Assembly: GCF_000715075.1 (NCBI RefSeq)
Contig: NC_134095.1
Coordinates: forward strand, 9,534,722-9,598,721
Direction of reading: 5' to 3'
Length of the DNA: 64,000 nt
Origin: Nicotiana tabacum
Lineage: Eukaryota; Streptophyta; Magnoliopsida; Solanales; Solanaceae
Shown here: one piece after another, positions 9,353 to 20,191 of the stretch
Layout: each line of letters begins with the position of its first letter
Position numbering within the stretch: position 1 is the first letter of the stretch
Program-made: the position numbers and the translations under genes
Notes under the pieces: model-generated
What the model was told of the DNA's origin: nothing
The model's input: the letters and a program-made list of their open reading frames with translations, nothing else
The model's database searches: none

Positions 9353-12300
9353 TGTCACACCTCCTTTTTCACTACACCTACAAGGGCATAAAGGAGTTTT
9401 TCCAATTAAAGGACAATCGGAACGGGATTTAATTATTGATTATTCAGAGTCGCCACTTGGGATATTAATGGTGTCCCAAGTCACCGGTTGAATCCCGAAC
9501 CTAGGAAATTTATGACTTTGTTAACAGTCCGCGAACCAGAAATCCGAGTAAGCAATTCTGTTAACCCGGGAGAAGGGGTTAGGCATTCCCGGGCTCCGTG
9601 GTTCTAGTACGGTCGCTTAACTATTGTATTTGATGTTATCTGATTTCAATACATGCTAGCTTATGTGCCTTTTATTTAATTTTGAACCGCTTTTATTATA
9701 ATTATTTTTAAAAGAATTACAACGTCCTAAAAATGTGTCTCGAACCATGTCGCAATCAATGCGCCCATGGTTGTCAACACACTTCGACTCCGTTGAGATT
9801 TGGATTTGGGTCGCATCGATGTGCACCCTAGTTTGAGAGAATAATTTAATTAAATCGCGCCTAAAGAGTCTAACATATTATTATTTCGGGAAGGCCGTGA
9901 AATTCGCTAAACGGCCCATCCCGAATTTCTAAAATATTTTGGTAAGCATTGAATGAGGGCCCCGCAATTTGTACATTTTATTCGGCGAGGCTCGTCTCAA
10001 CGTTTTTTATTTGAAGGTCAATCCTAAAGTGACTATGATTTTCTATTTTTGTTTTGTCTCTAAAAGATAAAAAAATCCTACTTACTTAATATTGTGGAGA
10101 TCGGGCTTCAAATTCATGTTCGGGTCCAAACAAAAGAAAGTACCTTTTAGCTTGGACCCGCTACCTAACTCAAAGCCCACAGCTAGCCATTTAATTACTA
10201 ATGAATCAATTGCCATTTCACCTTTGGGCTTGAATGCCTTTAATTGACCAACACTGGCCCAGTCCTTTAGTTCCAATTTACGTGAATCAAAATCCAATCA
10301 GTGTTAACAATGCAACGAAGATAGAGAAGCTGATGATTATTTTAAACTTGAGTGACGGCATACTTTAAACAATCGTGCAATTTGATAAATGATTTACTAC
10401 TCTACACTGGTCGTGAACCTAATTTCGTAATCATTCCCACATTAGCTAAAAATTCACACTATTCTAGTTACCTACTGATTTCAATATTATTTACACGAAA
10501 CTAAACTGCTTCATGAAATGACTAGGATCATTTTTGACTTAAAAAAAAATCCCAACACTGCAGGTTAAAATGCAAGCAATCACTAATTACCAATTCCTGT
10601 TAATTACAGATCCATGAAGGTCTCATCACAAGAAATCAACTCCAATTTACATGAATTATCCTATCACCCTAACAGGAAGCTAAATTCACTCAGTACTCTA
10701 CAGCTAAAGTTTCACATGAAGAAAATTTACAGTCTATAAGCTACCGTTAATATCATACAACACAGTCCAATTCCAATCACGTTTAACTACACTAAGCAAT
10801 TAACTAAATCATATTAAATCATACACAGGAATACTTAAACATAACAGAAGAAGACTTATAACAGAAACTGCAGCTTCATTTCCCATCAGGAGAATTACAT
10901 TGAGACGGAATTGAGGTGTATACCTGGATTTGAGATTATAATGAAGGAAAAGAGTCAGTCGAAACAGGAGGGCTAACAGCAACAGTTTGAATTCAACAAC
11001 CCAAAATTATACTAAGCTTGAACCCAGAATAAGTACAGAATCCAGAGATGTGTTGAAATCAAGAAAAACTACTCAAATTAACCCAGAATCGCTTGAATAT
11101 CAACCAATTAACCTCAAAACTTCAGTAAGCAAATAGTAAACCAGGAAATGCAACTCAATATCCAGAAAGCTGGAATTATCCAATGGAACATTGATACCTT
11201 TTTGATTTTTTGAAAGTTCAAATTTTAAATTTCTACTTCAGATCTAGAAATTTTAATGGAGAGAATTTTTTGGGGAGCTAGATGGCTGAAGAGAAGCCCC
11301 CTTCTCTAAGGCATGAGAGTGCCAATTTATAGGCAACCCAAGAGTGAATAATCAGATTTTTGGTTTTTCTTTTTAGTCCTTCTTTATTTCAATTTTTACC
11401 CTTATTTTCTAACTTGACACACAAGTAAACCCCTAAGCTTACTGAATTATTCACTACAGTCCTATTCTAGAAGGCCCTAGGGTGTTCTTCTACCCCCCAA
11501 AATACCTTTACTACCCTTACCCCTGTTTTGAAATTACTATTCCTAAAGAAACTACCCTTTTCCATCCCTAAAATGCCCTTCCAATAGTCTGAAAATTGCA
11601 GACTGGAATCGATTGATCCCAATCCCTTACCCTGGCTAGAATTTAATTAAAGTTAGCCAAAACAAAAGATTTTGTTCAGCTATAACCAACCAGGTTCACC
11701 TCTAATGCAAAATATTCAAGCTGAATCATACTACCAATTAATCCTAATGCGCACTCTACCAAGCCAATAATCACACGAAAGTAATCATCAACATGAGAAT
11801 AGACTAAGCTAACAACTAATCACGGAATCATCAATCCATAAGAAAGAAATAGACAAAAGAGAAGAACATAACAAAGGCCTGGAAAAATCAGAAAAAGAAT
11901 CCATACATGCATTGAATTAACATTAATACCACTGCATTCAACTAATAAATCCTATTATTCATGAATGACACTAAAGTACGATCAATAAACTACTAATCCA
12001 ACTGACTAATTAAACTAACGATGATTCAGAGCCTAGGTCCTACTGTTAATTGAAACGGCTAAACTGATAAAGCATAGAAACACGAACTAATTTAACCTAA
12101 TAAAATTAGACTAATACAAGTAAAAATCAGAATTAACCATGGACAATTTCCACAATCGATCAAATCAAATAGAGAAGAAGAAGAGACTGTTAGGCTACAC
12201 TGATGGAAATCGAGCTTAGAAAGTTGGAGAGAAACTCACCGATGGAGAGAAAACTCCGGTCAACCACTGCCGTTCGAATCTTTCCAGATTTTTGACACGC

Positions 12301-13398
12301 AACATCCCTAACCATGTGTTTTTACAAGAGAACATATGGTTAAGGATATTACGGTCCAAAATCACAAAGATTTGGGGTTAAGGTTTTTGGCCGGAAACTC
12401 TTAGATTTGAAATTCGAGCCGCTTCACCGAGATTCGAAGGAAGATGGTCATGGATTTGGGTTGAGGGAAGTCTGGGGATGGTGTGGTGTGATTTTGAGCC
12501 GGTTTGGACCAAGTTGTTATTTGGCCGGAAAACTTTCAACGGAGATTCGATGAGTTCTGGCCGGATTCGAGGGAAAGCAATGACAGGAATGGAAACAGGG
12601 GAAAGAGAGGAGTTGATGGCGTTAATTGGGTGGCCGTTGGCGTAGTTAACATTTACCGCCGGCGAGGATTCCGGCGGAGTGACAGGAGAGCTACGAGGAA
12701 GTCAACCCTGTCGTTAGGGTTATACGTATATTTGGACATTTATATTATAACAGGGAAGGGGATTCTTGGCCGTTGGATAGAAAAAATTGATGGTTGTGAT
12801 TGATTCTAGAAACGACGTCGTTTGGACTTGTTAGGAACCGGACCGGGTTGGGGAATTTGGGTTGTGTTAGTTGAACGGTGTATGGCTTGGGATTGGGCCA
12901 ATTTGAGACCACAAAATTGGCCCAATTTCGGGCAGCCTTCTTTGTTTTATCATTTTTCTTTTTCTTTTATTTTCTTATTATTTCCTTTTGTTCTCCATTT
13001 TATACTATTTTTTTTATTTTTTTCCTAATTTTATAAACGTGCAAAAATTAAAATAGAGTCCTAATATTCTAAAGCTAAACTAATTAAATTCTAAAACTAT
13101 CTAAACCTATTTTACGCCAAATTCACGACTAAAACAATTAAAATGCAAAAGTGAACTATTTTGTAATTTTTCATGTTTGGTTCTAAAACAAACCAACCCC
13201 TAATTGATCCTAAAAGTATGAAATTATATCCTAAATGCAAATGCATATTTTTGTATGAATTAACATGCACAAATAAAACGCAACAAATATCAGAAAATGA
13301 TACCAAAATGCACAAAAAATTGTAAAAATAAAGAAAAATTATTTTGTTTGAATTTTTGGGAATTATTCATATATAGGGCAAAAATCACGTGCTCACAG
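9353..13398 (-). repeat. Ogre 5' long terminal repeat, 4046 bp
   Basis: In the element's sense strand the LTR starts TGTGAGCACGTG at 13398 and ends GGTGTGACA at 9353, with TG and CA termini. It is followed by the primer site and preceded by the candidate target-site base run GCAAT. About 4 kb is typical of Ogre. No convincing gene lies within it: the longest ORF (12504-12803, plus) has no recognisable domain and runs against the element. The second LTR is outside the window, so LTR divergence cannot be measured here. Confidence 0.85.
11325..11332 (-). promoter_or_regulatory. Candidate TATA box of the Ogre LTR
   Basis: The minus strand has CTATAAAT in the context TTGCCTATAAATTGG, roughly in the middle of the LTR. 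Downstream lies a C/T-rich stretch that could hold the start site. It would separate U3 (about 2 kb) from R-U5 (about 2 kb). It rests on sequence resemblance only. Confidence 0.45.
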
Positions 13399-14441
13399 CA
13401 ATTCTTCCCGTTAATCTTTGAACTTCCTTTTTATTAGTAAGGATATCAGGGATTTCTTCTATTGCTTTGATCTAAGAAGGATTTACCTCAATACCACGGT
13501 TAGAAACAAGAAAACCTAAAAACTTACCTGACGCAACTCCAAATGCACATTTTTCTGGGTCTCATATTAAATTTTTGCAAAATTTCAAATGTAACAGATA
13601 GATGAGAAATATGATCATGAGACTGCTGGGTTTTGACGAGCATATCGTCTATATATATCTCCATTGTCTTTCCTAAATATTCTTGGAACATTTTGGTGAC
13701 CAACCTTTGATAGGTTTCCCCAGCATTTTTGAGACCAAAAGGCATTACTTTATAACAGTAAGTCCCCCTGTCTGTGATGAAAGAAGTTTTTTCTTCATCA
13801 CTAGGGTCCATTTTAATTTGGTTGTACCCTGAATATGAATCTAAAAAACTTAAAAGTTCATGTCCTGCAGTTGCATCAATTAATTGATATATATGTGGTA
13901 AAGGAAAAGATTTGGACAAGCTTTATTAAGATCTGTATAATCTACACAGACTCGCCACTTATCATTTTTATTAGGTACAACAACTGTGTTGGCTAACCAA
14001 TTAGGGTACTTTACCTCGCGGATTGACCCAATTTTTAATAGCTTTTGGACCTCATCTTGAATCACCTGGTTTTTGAAAGCCCCTTGCTTTCTTTTCTTTT
14101 GCTTTATTGGTGTAAAGGATGGGTCTTCGTTTAATTTGTGAGTCATCACATCCGGTGGTATCCCTGTCATGTCAGCATGGGACCAAGCAAAACAGTCCAC
14201 GTTAGATTTTAGAAATTCAATTAACATACCTCGCATGTTTGAGTTTAAATTAGCTCCAACATAAACTTTCCGTTCAGGCCATTGTTCAAAATAATATTAC
14301 AGCCTCGAGTTCTTCGATGGTTGTTTTGATATTTTCATTCTCCTCAGGTTCTTGAATTGTATCAGGTCTCGAGTCTAAATCTGTTTTCTCTCGCTCAGTT
14401 GAGGTTTGATTGCTGACACCTTCAACTGTTTCCTGTAATTG
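13399..14441 (-). pseudogene. Element II reverse transcriptase fragment
   Basis: Two ORFs in different frames make up one RT. The first (14236-13880) has CFAWSHADMTGI, YPNWLANTVVVPNKNDKWR and VCVDYTDLNKACP, then loses frame. The second (13919-13524) continues with FLDSYSGYNQIKMDPSDEEK, YCYKVMPFGLKNAGETY and the catalytic EIYIDDMLVK. A second frame change near 13560 precedes a segment readable to the Ogre insertion point, just before the RNase H domain. The segment 14237-14441 is the diverged protease-RT linker. It cannot give an active enzyme. Confidence 0.85.
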
Positions 14442-16664
14442 CTATTTTTCTTTGTTTACGGTGCTCGTATCTGTTACAGCGTTGATACTCCTCGCTGTTT
14501 GCTGATCCCCTCGAATTTGACAAATCCCCCACGGTGATGGAAATTTAATAACTTGATGTAGAGTTGATGGAACAACATCCATATCATGGATCCAAGGCCT
14601 CCCCATGATCATATTGTAGGCCATTTCCATATCAACTACCTGAAATTTAGTTTCTTTAACAACACCTGCAGCAAAAGTTGTTAGAATTACCTCTCCTTTT
14701 GTTACCACACTTGAATTGTCGAAGCCTGACAAGGTATGCGCCTTGGGTATCATTTTGTCTTCAGCTTGCATTTCACGTAATACCCTTAGTAGTATAATAT
14801 TTACGGAACTCCCTGGATCAATCAAAACTCGTTTTACATTAGTATCATGTAGAAGTAAAGATATTACCAGTGTGTCATTATGTGGGGTGATCACTCCTTC
14901 GGTATCTGCATCATCGAATGAAATACTTTCATTTTCTAAAACCTGCCGTACTCGTTTCCCGTGTGTAATTGTTACTTTAGAAACCTTGTTAAAAGCTGTG
15001 TAGGTTATGCCGTGAATATCTTCTCCCCCACTTATCACATTCACTGTTCTTTTGGGTGAAGGAGGCTTTGGTGGCTCTTGCCTATTTTTCATATAGGCTT
15101 GTTTACCTTTTTCACTAAATAACTCAATGAGGTACCCTTGCTTCAATAGATGATCTACTTCACTCTGCAAGAATCTACATTCTGAAGTTTTGTGCCCGTG
15201 ATCCTTATAGAATTCGCACCAATGATCTGGATTGCGTCTATTTGGATTTGACCGCATCTCTTTTGGCCACCGCACCTTTTCTCCCATACTTCTCAAAACA
15301 GCCACGAGCTCGGAGGTAGTGACATTAAAGTTATATCCGTCGAACCGTGCCTTTAACCTTCTGTCATCATCTCGCGACTCTTGTCTGTTCCGATCATTTC
15401 TGAATTTCGATGAAGAACCAGAGTCCCTATTCCTCGATTTTTGATCATACTGCTGGCTATCTTGTTTTGACCGTGGCTCTTTTCCTACAGGTCCCATATA
15501 TGGATCGTACCGGTTTTTACCTGATTTTTTTTCGGTTTCTGATCTTCTGGAACCACCCCTTTCTTAATGATGAAACTTAGGTACGATATCTTCTTCAATT
15601 CGCAGCTTCGTACTATACCTGTTGTAAACATCATTCCACGTGGTTGCAGGGAATTCTCGAAGGCTTTCTTTGAGTCTTCTCGTGGCTTCAGAACTTTTGT
15701 CATTTAAATTACTTGCAAAAGCTATTGCAGCCCAATTGTCAGGCACACGGGGTAAAGTCATTCTTTCACGCTGGAATCTATCAACAAAGTCTCTGAGCAA
15801 CTCTGAACCTCCTTGTTTGATTTTGAAAATATCTTCCATTCTTATCTCAACCTTTTGTGCTCCCAAATGTGCTTTAATAAAAGAATCTGCAAGCTCAGCA
15901 AAAGAATTTATAGAATTTTCAGATAAAAGAGAATACAAGGTTAATGCACCCTTGGTGAGTGTTTCTCCAAATTTCTTGACCAGTACTGATTCAATTTCTT
16001 GTTTAGTCAAGTCGTTACCTTTTACGCCTGTTGTAAATGCAGTCACGTGGTCACGTGGGTCTGTAGTACCATCATATTTCGGGATGTCAGGCATTTTGAA
16101 CTTTTTTGGAATTGGAAGGGGAGCAGCACTTGGCTTCCAAGGTTGTTGTGAGTATTTGTCCATGTCAACTCCTTTTATTACAGGCGGAACTTCAGGGATT
16201 TGCTCAATACGTTCATTTTGTTCCTTAATCTGTTTCTACAAGGTTAGTACTAAATTTTGCAAATAGGAATTATTTGAATTACCTGGTTCCCCTTCCTGTG
16301 GTTCACTGGTGATTCCTCCATTTCCAGAATTAACAAGACCAGAACGGGGATTCTCCAATGTATTATTATTAGGAGTTGGTGTGGGTGGTGCAGCAGGCAA
16401 TCGACTAACTAGAGCCTGAAGAGCTTTGTCAACTTGTGCATCAATTAGCTTTTGTAAAGCTTCATTTGTACCACCTTCAAAGTGTTCAGATTGTTCTTGT
16501 TGATCAGCAGGAGATTCAGGAGTGCCTTCACGAGATTGACGTGGTGAATTTTGAGGGGAGGGAACCACTTTAATGTTATGTAAATCTCCTTGATTTTGAT
16601 GGATTTGATTTTCAGGGTTTCCCAAAGTGTTTTCATTGTTATTGTTGGTGTTAGTGTTTGACAT
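14442..16664 (-). pseudogene. Element II gag-protease, one frame with two internal stops
   Basis: A single reading frame runs from the ATG at 16664 to the TAG at 14442, interrupted only by TAG at 16236-16238 and TAA at 15564-15566. In order it has an Asn/Gln/Pro-rich N-terminus, a capsid-like region (MPDIPKYDGTTDPRDHVTAF, then LLRDFVDRFQRERMTLP), and an Arg/Asp/Ser-rich segment. A knuckle-like CEFYKDHGHKTSEC follows, in which the usual second ligand His/Cys is Tyr. The protease has VLIDPGSSVNI and YNMIMGRPWIHDMDVVPST. Frame continuity over 740 codons makes this the best preserved gag-pro in the window. The stops are single substitutions, so it is a recently dead gene rather than a fragment. 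Confidence 0.87.
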
Positions 16665-16710
16665 GGTGATAACAATGGATAAGATGTAGCTTAAAAGAAA
16701 AGATTATCAG

Positions 16711-16730
16711 ATTCCCGGTAACGGAACCAA
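16711..16730 (-). promoter_or_regulatory. Element II primer-binding site candidate
   Basis: The minus strand reads TGGTTCCGTTACCGGGAATC three bases after the LTR end. It resembles the complement of a tRNA-Asp 3' end with several mismatches; the tRNA assignment is uncertain, its position as primer site is not. Confidence 0.6.
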
Positions 16731-16733
16731 TTT

Positions 16734-17294
16734 GTTTAACCAAAAATCTGAGTCTTTGGTCAAAGCTAGAAAGAAATTCGGGTTACTGATAATCAGGAGA
16801 CGAAAATAAAATATTTTTGAGAATGAAGGTAAAGCAGTAAATAGTTTTGTATTTCAGTAAGATCTCAATAGTATTTCGTGTCCTTACAGATTTTGAGTCT
16901 CCCCCCTTTTATAGTTGATTCTAGGAGAAGATATAATGCCTTTGTCTTAATGAGGCAATTATGAGCAATAAATGATATTTAAAAGAAACGTTACACAATC
17001 ATTTCTATTTAATTCAGATTCTCTAACGTATTTGACATTTAATGTTGTATTTAAACTCTTTTACGTCATCAGATTCGTATCTTCAACTTCTTCTGATCTT
17101 TGATCTTTAAACGACTCGAATAGGTACGAGACTCGTACCTACTTTAGTAACGGTCCACACCTATGTTGCTTTCTTTTCCCCCTATCTGTTGTCGCCCGTG
17201 CCTCTTGGCTATTTATTGCGTTTTGACCTTTTGACCAGTCCACGTGTCATGACACGTCATTTTCAATATTCAGACTCAGTTTTTTCCCAATACA
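16734..17294 (-). repeat. Element II long terminal repeat, 561 bp
   Basis: In sense orientation it starts TGTATTGGG at 17294 and ends GGTTAAACA at 16734. The primer-like site follows immediately. The base run upstream of its start is a polypurine tract, as expected for a 3' LTR, so the LTR is bounded by internal sequence on both sides. Confidence 0.8.
16905..16914 (-). promoter_or_regulatory. Candidate TATA box of element II LTR
   Basis: The minus strand has CTATAAAAGG about 380 bp into the LTR, followed by a G-run. It suits the U3/R border of a 561-bp LTR. Confidence 0.5.
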
Positions 17295-17485
17295 GATACC
17301 CCCCCCCCCAAAAAAAATGAAGGTGGAAACCAGAATTACCTGTTGGAGCCGAACATGAGAGGTGCAATATTGTCCATCTCTCATTCTTCTGTGTTATTGT
17401 TTCGATTTGTAGGGTTTGATTAGCTCGGGAAATTTTCTTCTGTTTAAGTTTTAACTCCCCTTAAAAGGTTTTGCAATAATAAATT
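17295..17485 (-). other. 3'-terminal internal sequence and polypurine tract of a second element II copy
   Basis: On the minus strand this runs into a T8-G10-TATC tract (17295-17318) that directly precedes an LTR start, the signature of a plus-strand primer at the end of an element's internal region. It is cut at 17485 by element III. No coding sequence is seen in it. Confidence 0.55.
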
Positions 17486-18107
17486 TGTTTACCCTTAAAA
17501 TTTGATAATAATTAAACTTATAATGTGGTTTTAAAGACACGTGATTTCACCTAATACCAATTGAGAAATGCAAAGAGTAACAATAGAAATTAACAGTAAT
17601 ATAAAGCAAACCAGTGTTTGAATGTAATTCGCCCCTCGAGCTTGAATACCCTCGAGCTAATTTATGCAAGAACAGTTAAAATATAATAAGCTTATGAACA
17701 TTAATGAATGTGAACTATAGAAAAGGTGTTATATTGCTTTGATATCTTAGAGTGTAAGGTGCTTACAAAATAATGAGGAATCCAATCTATGGTACAATTC
17801 TAGTTACGGAAGTAAATCATATGATTAGCCTAGACAACTGTCTTTGATTTGATTTGTTCCGAGCTTCCCACCATGAACTTCGACCGGTCACGGATATCTC
17901 TCTTTCCTGTTATTGTGCTTTGCTCAAAGTCTGTCCTATTTGATCTCGATCGCTGCCAGCCTCGATCTCGGTAGGCACTTCGATTCTCGAACTCGATACC
18001 TTTTCTTCTTCACTTTGATCTGCTCCACTACGAGGCTGACCCTCGATGCAACTCTCTGGTCTCGGTCAAATAGTAAAATTGAGTAGGCCCGATTTTAACC
18101 GTATACA
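17486..18107 (-). repeat. Element III 3' LTR
   Basis: It matches 42000-42639 from TGTTTACCC to the TATACA end (plus-strand view), with substitutions and small indels. It lacks the segment that holds the TATA box in the 5' LTR. The inner edge is followed by a GAGGGGA-containing purine tract on the minus strand. Confidence 0.88.
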
Positions 18108-18125
18108 GATAGTCCCCTCGTTTCT
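18108..18125 (-). promoter_or_regulatory. Element III polypurine tract
   Basis: The minus strand reads AGAAACGAGGGGACTATC directly before the 3' LTR start TGTATAC, as expected for the plus-strand primer. Confidence 0.65.
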
Positions 18126-18179
18126 TAGAATGTAATGAGAAGAAATGAATTGAGCCTTCGGTTTTGTACTTCGACCTGT

Positions 18180-18320
18180 CATGACGTCACCCTCGTGACG
18201 TAAGCGGCGGAAGTGATTGAAACGTCCCGTCGGTACAGTTCCCTAAGTCATTAATGGGCGTCAGTTGATGGTCGGCCAACAGTGCCATTGAACCATCTTC
18301 TTCATCCTATAGATGTACTT
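18180..18320 (+). promoter_or_regulatory. Candidate promoter of the antisense accessory gene in element III
   Basis: TGACGTCA (18182-18189) and TGACGTAA (18196-18203) lie 14 bp apart, an as-1/C-box-like pair of the kind bound by plant bZIP/TGA factors. A weak TATA-like CTATAGAT is at 18308-18315, and the gene's ATG is at 18482. The region lies between the 3' LTR and the gene and points in the gene's direction. It is inferred from motifs only. Confidence 0.45.
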
Positions 18321-18767
18321 TCCTTCTTTTTGCTAAACTTTACTCTTGATCTCTGCTCTAATCTTCAAGCTTTTTAAATTCTTTAAGCTTTTCCGTTCTA
18401 CATAATTTCTAGGTTTTATTATCAACCTTCCCCCAAAACACCAAGTCTTATTCTCTTCTTCTTTCTTTATACTTATAAAAAATGGCAAAAACGTCAAAAA
18501 TGTTACTCAAAAAGAAAAAAGCTTCTTCATCGCGGCCGATCGATGGTAGAACACCGGTGGCACTGATAACTAGGGATTATGGTGCATTTTACACTCCTTC
18601 TTGCTTAAATTTTAATTAGAAATGTTGTACAAAATAGTCCCAAAGGCTCACAAGTTGTACTTGATTGCAGGTTTTATCAACAAGGTAACAAGGTGTTAAA
18701 AACCAGCTCAAAAATAAGTGAAACTTGCACAAGTACCAAGACCAAGACCAAGCTCAGTCAAACAAGG

Positions 18768-19105
18768 CCAATGCGGCCGCACACCATTTTGTGTGATCCG
18801 CAAAGATGAAGATCAGAGAGTATGCCTCTCAGTTAGCTAGGCAATGCGGCCGCAAAGGACTTTGTGCCAATGCGGACGCAATCGATTTCGTGCAATCCGC
18901 AGAGCCAAAGTTCACGGAGGTGACATTTTTATAAACCTGGTCAATGCGGTCTTCGGTCCATTCTGTGCGGACCACAGTAGAAGCCACCACGGCCGCGGTG
19001 CATTTTGTGTGGTCCACGGTGGCCAACTTCAGAGAGCAGAATAGTCAAGCTAAGAGCCTTAGTGCGACCGCACTCGATTTTGTGCGGGCCGCACTAGACC
19101 CGCAG
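18768..19105. repeat. GC-rich hairpin modules in the Athila 5' LTR
   Basis: Units of the form TGCGGNCCGCA, a spacer usually containing ATTTTGTG, then a second GCGGNCCGC-like arm recur several times in various mutated states. The two arms are complementary, so each unit can fold into a hairpin. The cluster ends about 30-40 bp upstream of the TATA box. Confidence 0.7.
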
Positions 19106-19135
19106 GGGTATTTTTGTCCAGAATTTTCAGCCTAG

Positions 19136-19143
19136 TATAAATA
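19136..19143 (+). promoter_or_regulatory. TATA box of the Athila 5' LTR
   Basis: TATAAATA in the context CCTAGTATAAATAGTTTC is conserved at 31484-31491 in the 3' LTR. It suits the U3/R border. Confidence 0.65.
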
Positions 19144-20077
19144 GTTTCTTTTCCCAGGTCATCAGATAGATTTTGGACAGAGCTGCGCTCGTGACTTCTT
19201 CTCTTTTACCATTTTGAGTAATTTTAGCTTAGTTTCAACATTAAATCTTCAAGTTTTATTTAGTAATTAATTATTATGGGCTTTTCTTCATCTATTTTTT
19301 TTGTTTTCTTCGATAATTATGAGTAGCTAGACCCATTAGCTAGGGTTGTGGCTCAACCCTAGAGTGGGTAATTGATGGGTCTTGTGTTTTGATGCTTGAT
19401 TGTCTATGGGTGTTTGATAGTTGAACTAATTTAGGGTTTTAATATTGATTTAGTAGTTGCAAACACTAGTTTATGCCTAGTAGACTTTGGCTCTTCTTGA
19501 GAAAGAGAGCCCAAGTCCATGAAATTGGTCCAACAAGGAATTGGGGCGTATTCAAGAGGTTGATAGCCCCAATTAAAGGGTTAAACCTAGAAATAGTAAT
19601 ACCCGACTTGAACCTCAATTGCTTGCACAAATTTGCATACCCAATTGGTCTTGAGAAAGTTAATTCGGGCAAAATCACTCGAACTACCAAGAGGTATAGA
19701 ATGAGTAAAATCGTGCAATAGTTAAATCATATTCCCCAAATGTGACAATCTAGCCTTAGACTCAAGAATCCATCAATTAACTACCAGGAGAAAGTCACTA
19801 CCCTAGTGCCTTTTATCTATTTGATTAACTCTCAATAGTTTAATCTTATCTTTACTTAGCTTAATTTAACATCGTAGTAATATAAAATTAGAAGTAAAAC
19901 CAAAACAAACAATGTTTAGAAGTGCAATTAGGAACAATTATACAACTCCCATTTAGATAGAAACTCAACTCCAATATCTAGCTCCCTGTGAAGATCGATC
20001 CCGACCTTCTCGGGTAAAATCTGCTTCGACCTCTCTTGCTACTTCATAGTAGTACAGGGTTGGCCTCGATCACTTTT

Positions 20078-20095
20078 TGGCACCGTTGTCGGGGA
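20078..20095 (+). promoter_or_regulatory. Athila primer-binding site (tRNA-Asp type)
   Basis: TGGCACCGTTGTCGGGGA begins five bases after the LTR end. It matches the complement of the plant tRNA-Asp 3' end at all but two positions, both G-to-A. Confidence 0.8.
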
Positions 20096-20191
20096 GCTAA
20101 CGGTTTTGGCTATCTATCTAAATAGTTTTGTGTATTGCTCTTCTTTCCTTCCGTGTTACTAATTTGTGTATGTCACAACTTCAGGTACAAA

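Larger units (their letters stand above)
1..13398 (-). mobile_element. Ogre-type Ty3/gypsy retrotransposon, 5' part (element I)
   Basis: Read on the minus strand from 13398 downward, the order is long LTR, primer site, leader, extra ORF1, gag, protease, non-coding gap, then RT and the start of RNase H, which runs off the window. An extra ORF upstream of gag, a very long LTR, a tRNA-Arg-type primer site and a gap between protease and RT together define Ogre elements in the Tat lineage. The 5' LTR edge abuts GCAAT (13399-13403) inside the RT gene of element II, so I inserted into II. The other LTR and the second target-site copy lie outside the window. Several frameshifts and stops show it is not autonomous now, although pol is open as far as it can be seen. 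Confidence 0.9.
13399..17294 (-). mobile_element. Tat-lineage Ty3/gypsy retrotransposon, 5' part (element II)
   Basis: On the minus strand the order is LTR (17294-16734), primer-like site, gag, protease and the first two thirds of RT, cut at 13398 by the Ogre insertion. The rest of pol should continue beyond the Ogre element, outside the window. Gag and protease resemble those of element III, so both belong to the same broad Tat group. The stops and two frameshifts mark it as decayed. Confidence 0.85.
18564..20072 (+). repeat. Athila 5' LTR
   Basis: It begins TGATAACTAGGG and ends CTCGATCA, and matches 30906-32418 along its length with scattered substitutions and small indels. U3 carries a cluster of GCGGNCCGC hairpin modules (18768-19105) followed by TATAAATA at 19136. 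Confidence 0.92.

Noticed and set aside
12504..12803. 99-codon plus-strand ORF in the Ogre LTR
   Set aside because: No recognisable domain, opposite to element sense, and GC-skewed composition explains it.
18768..19105. GCGGCCGC (NotI-like) sites suggesting vector or linker contamination
   Set aside because: They belong to a diverged repeated module also present in the other LTR and downstream of pol, and are embedded in element sequence.
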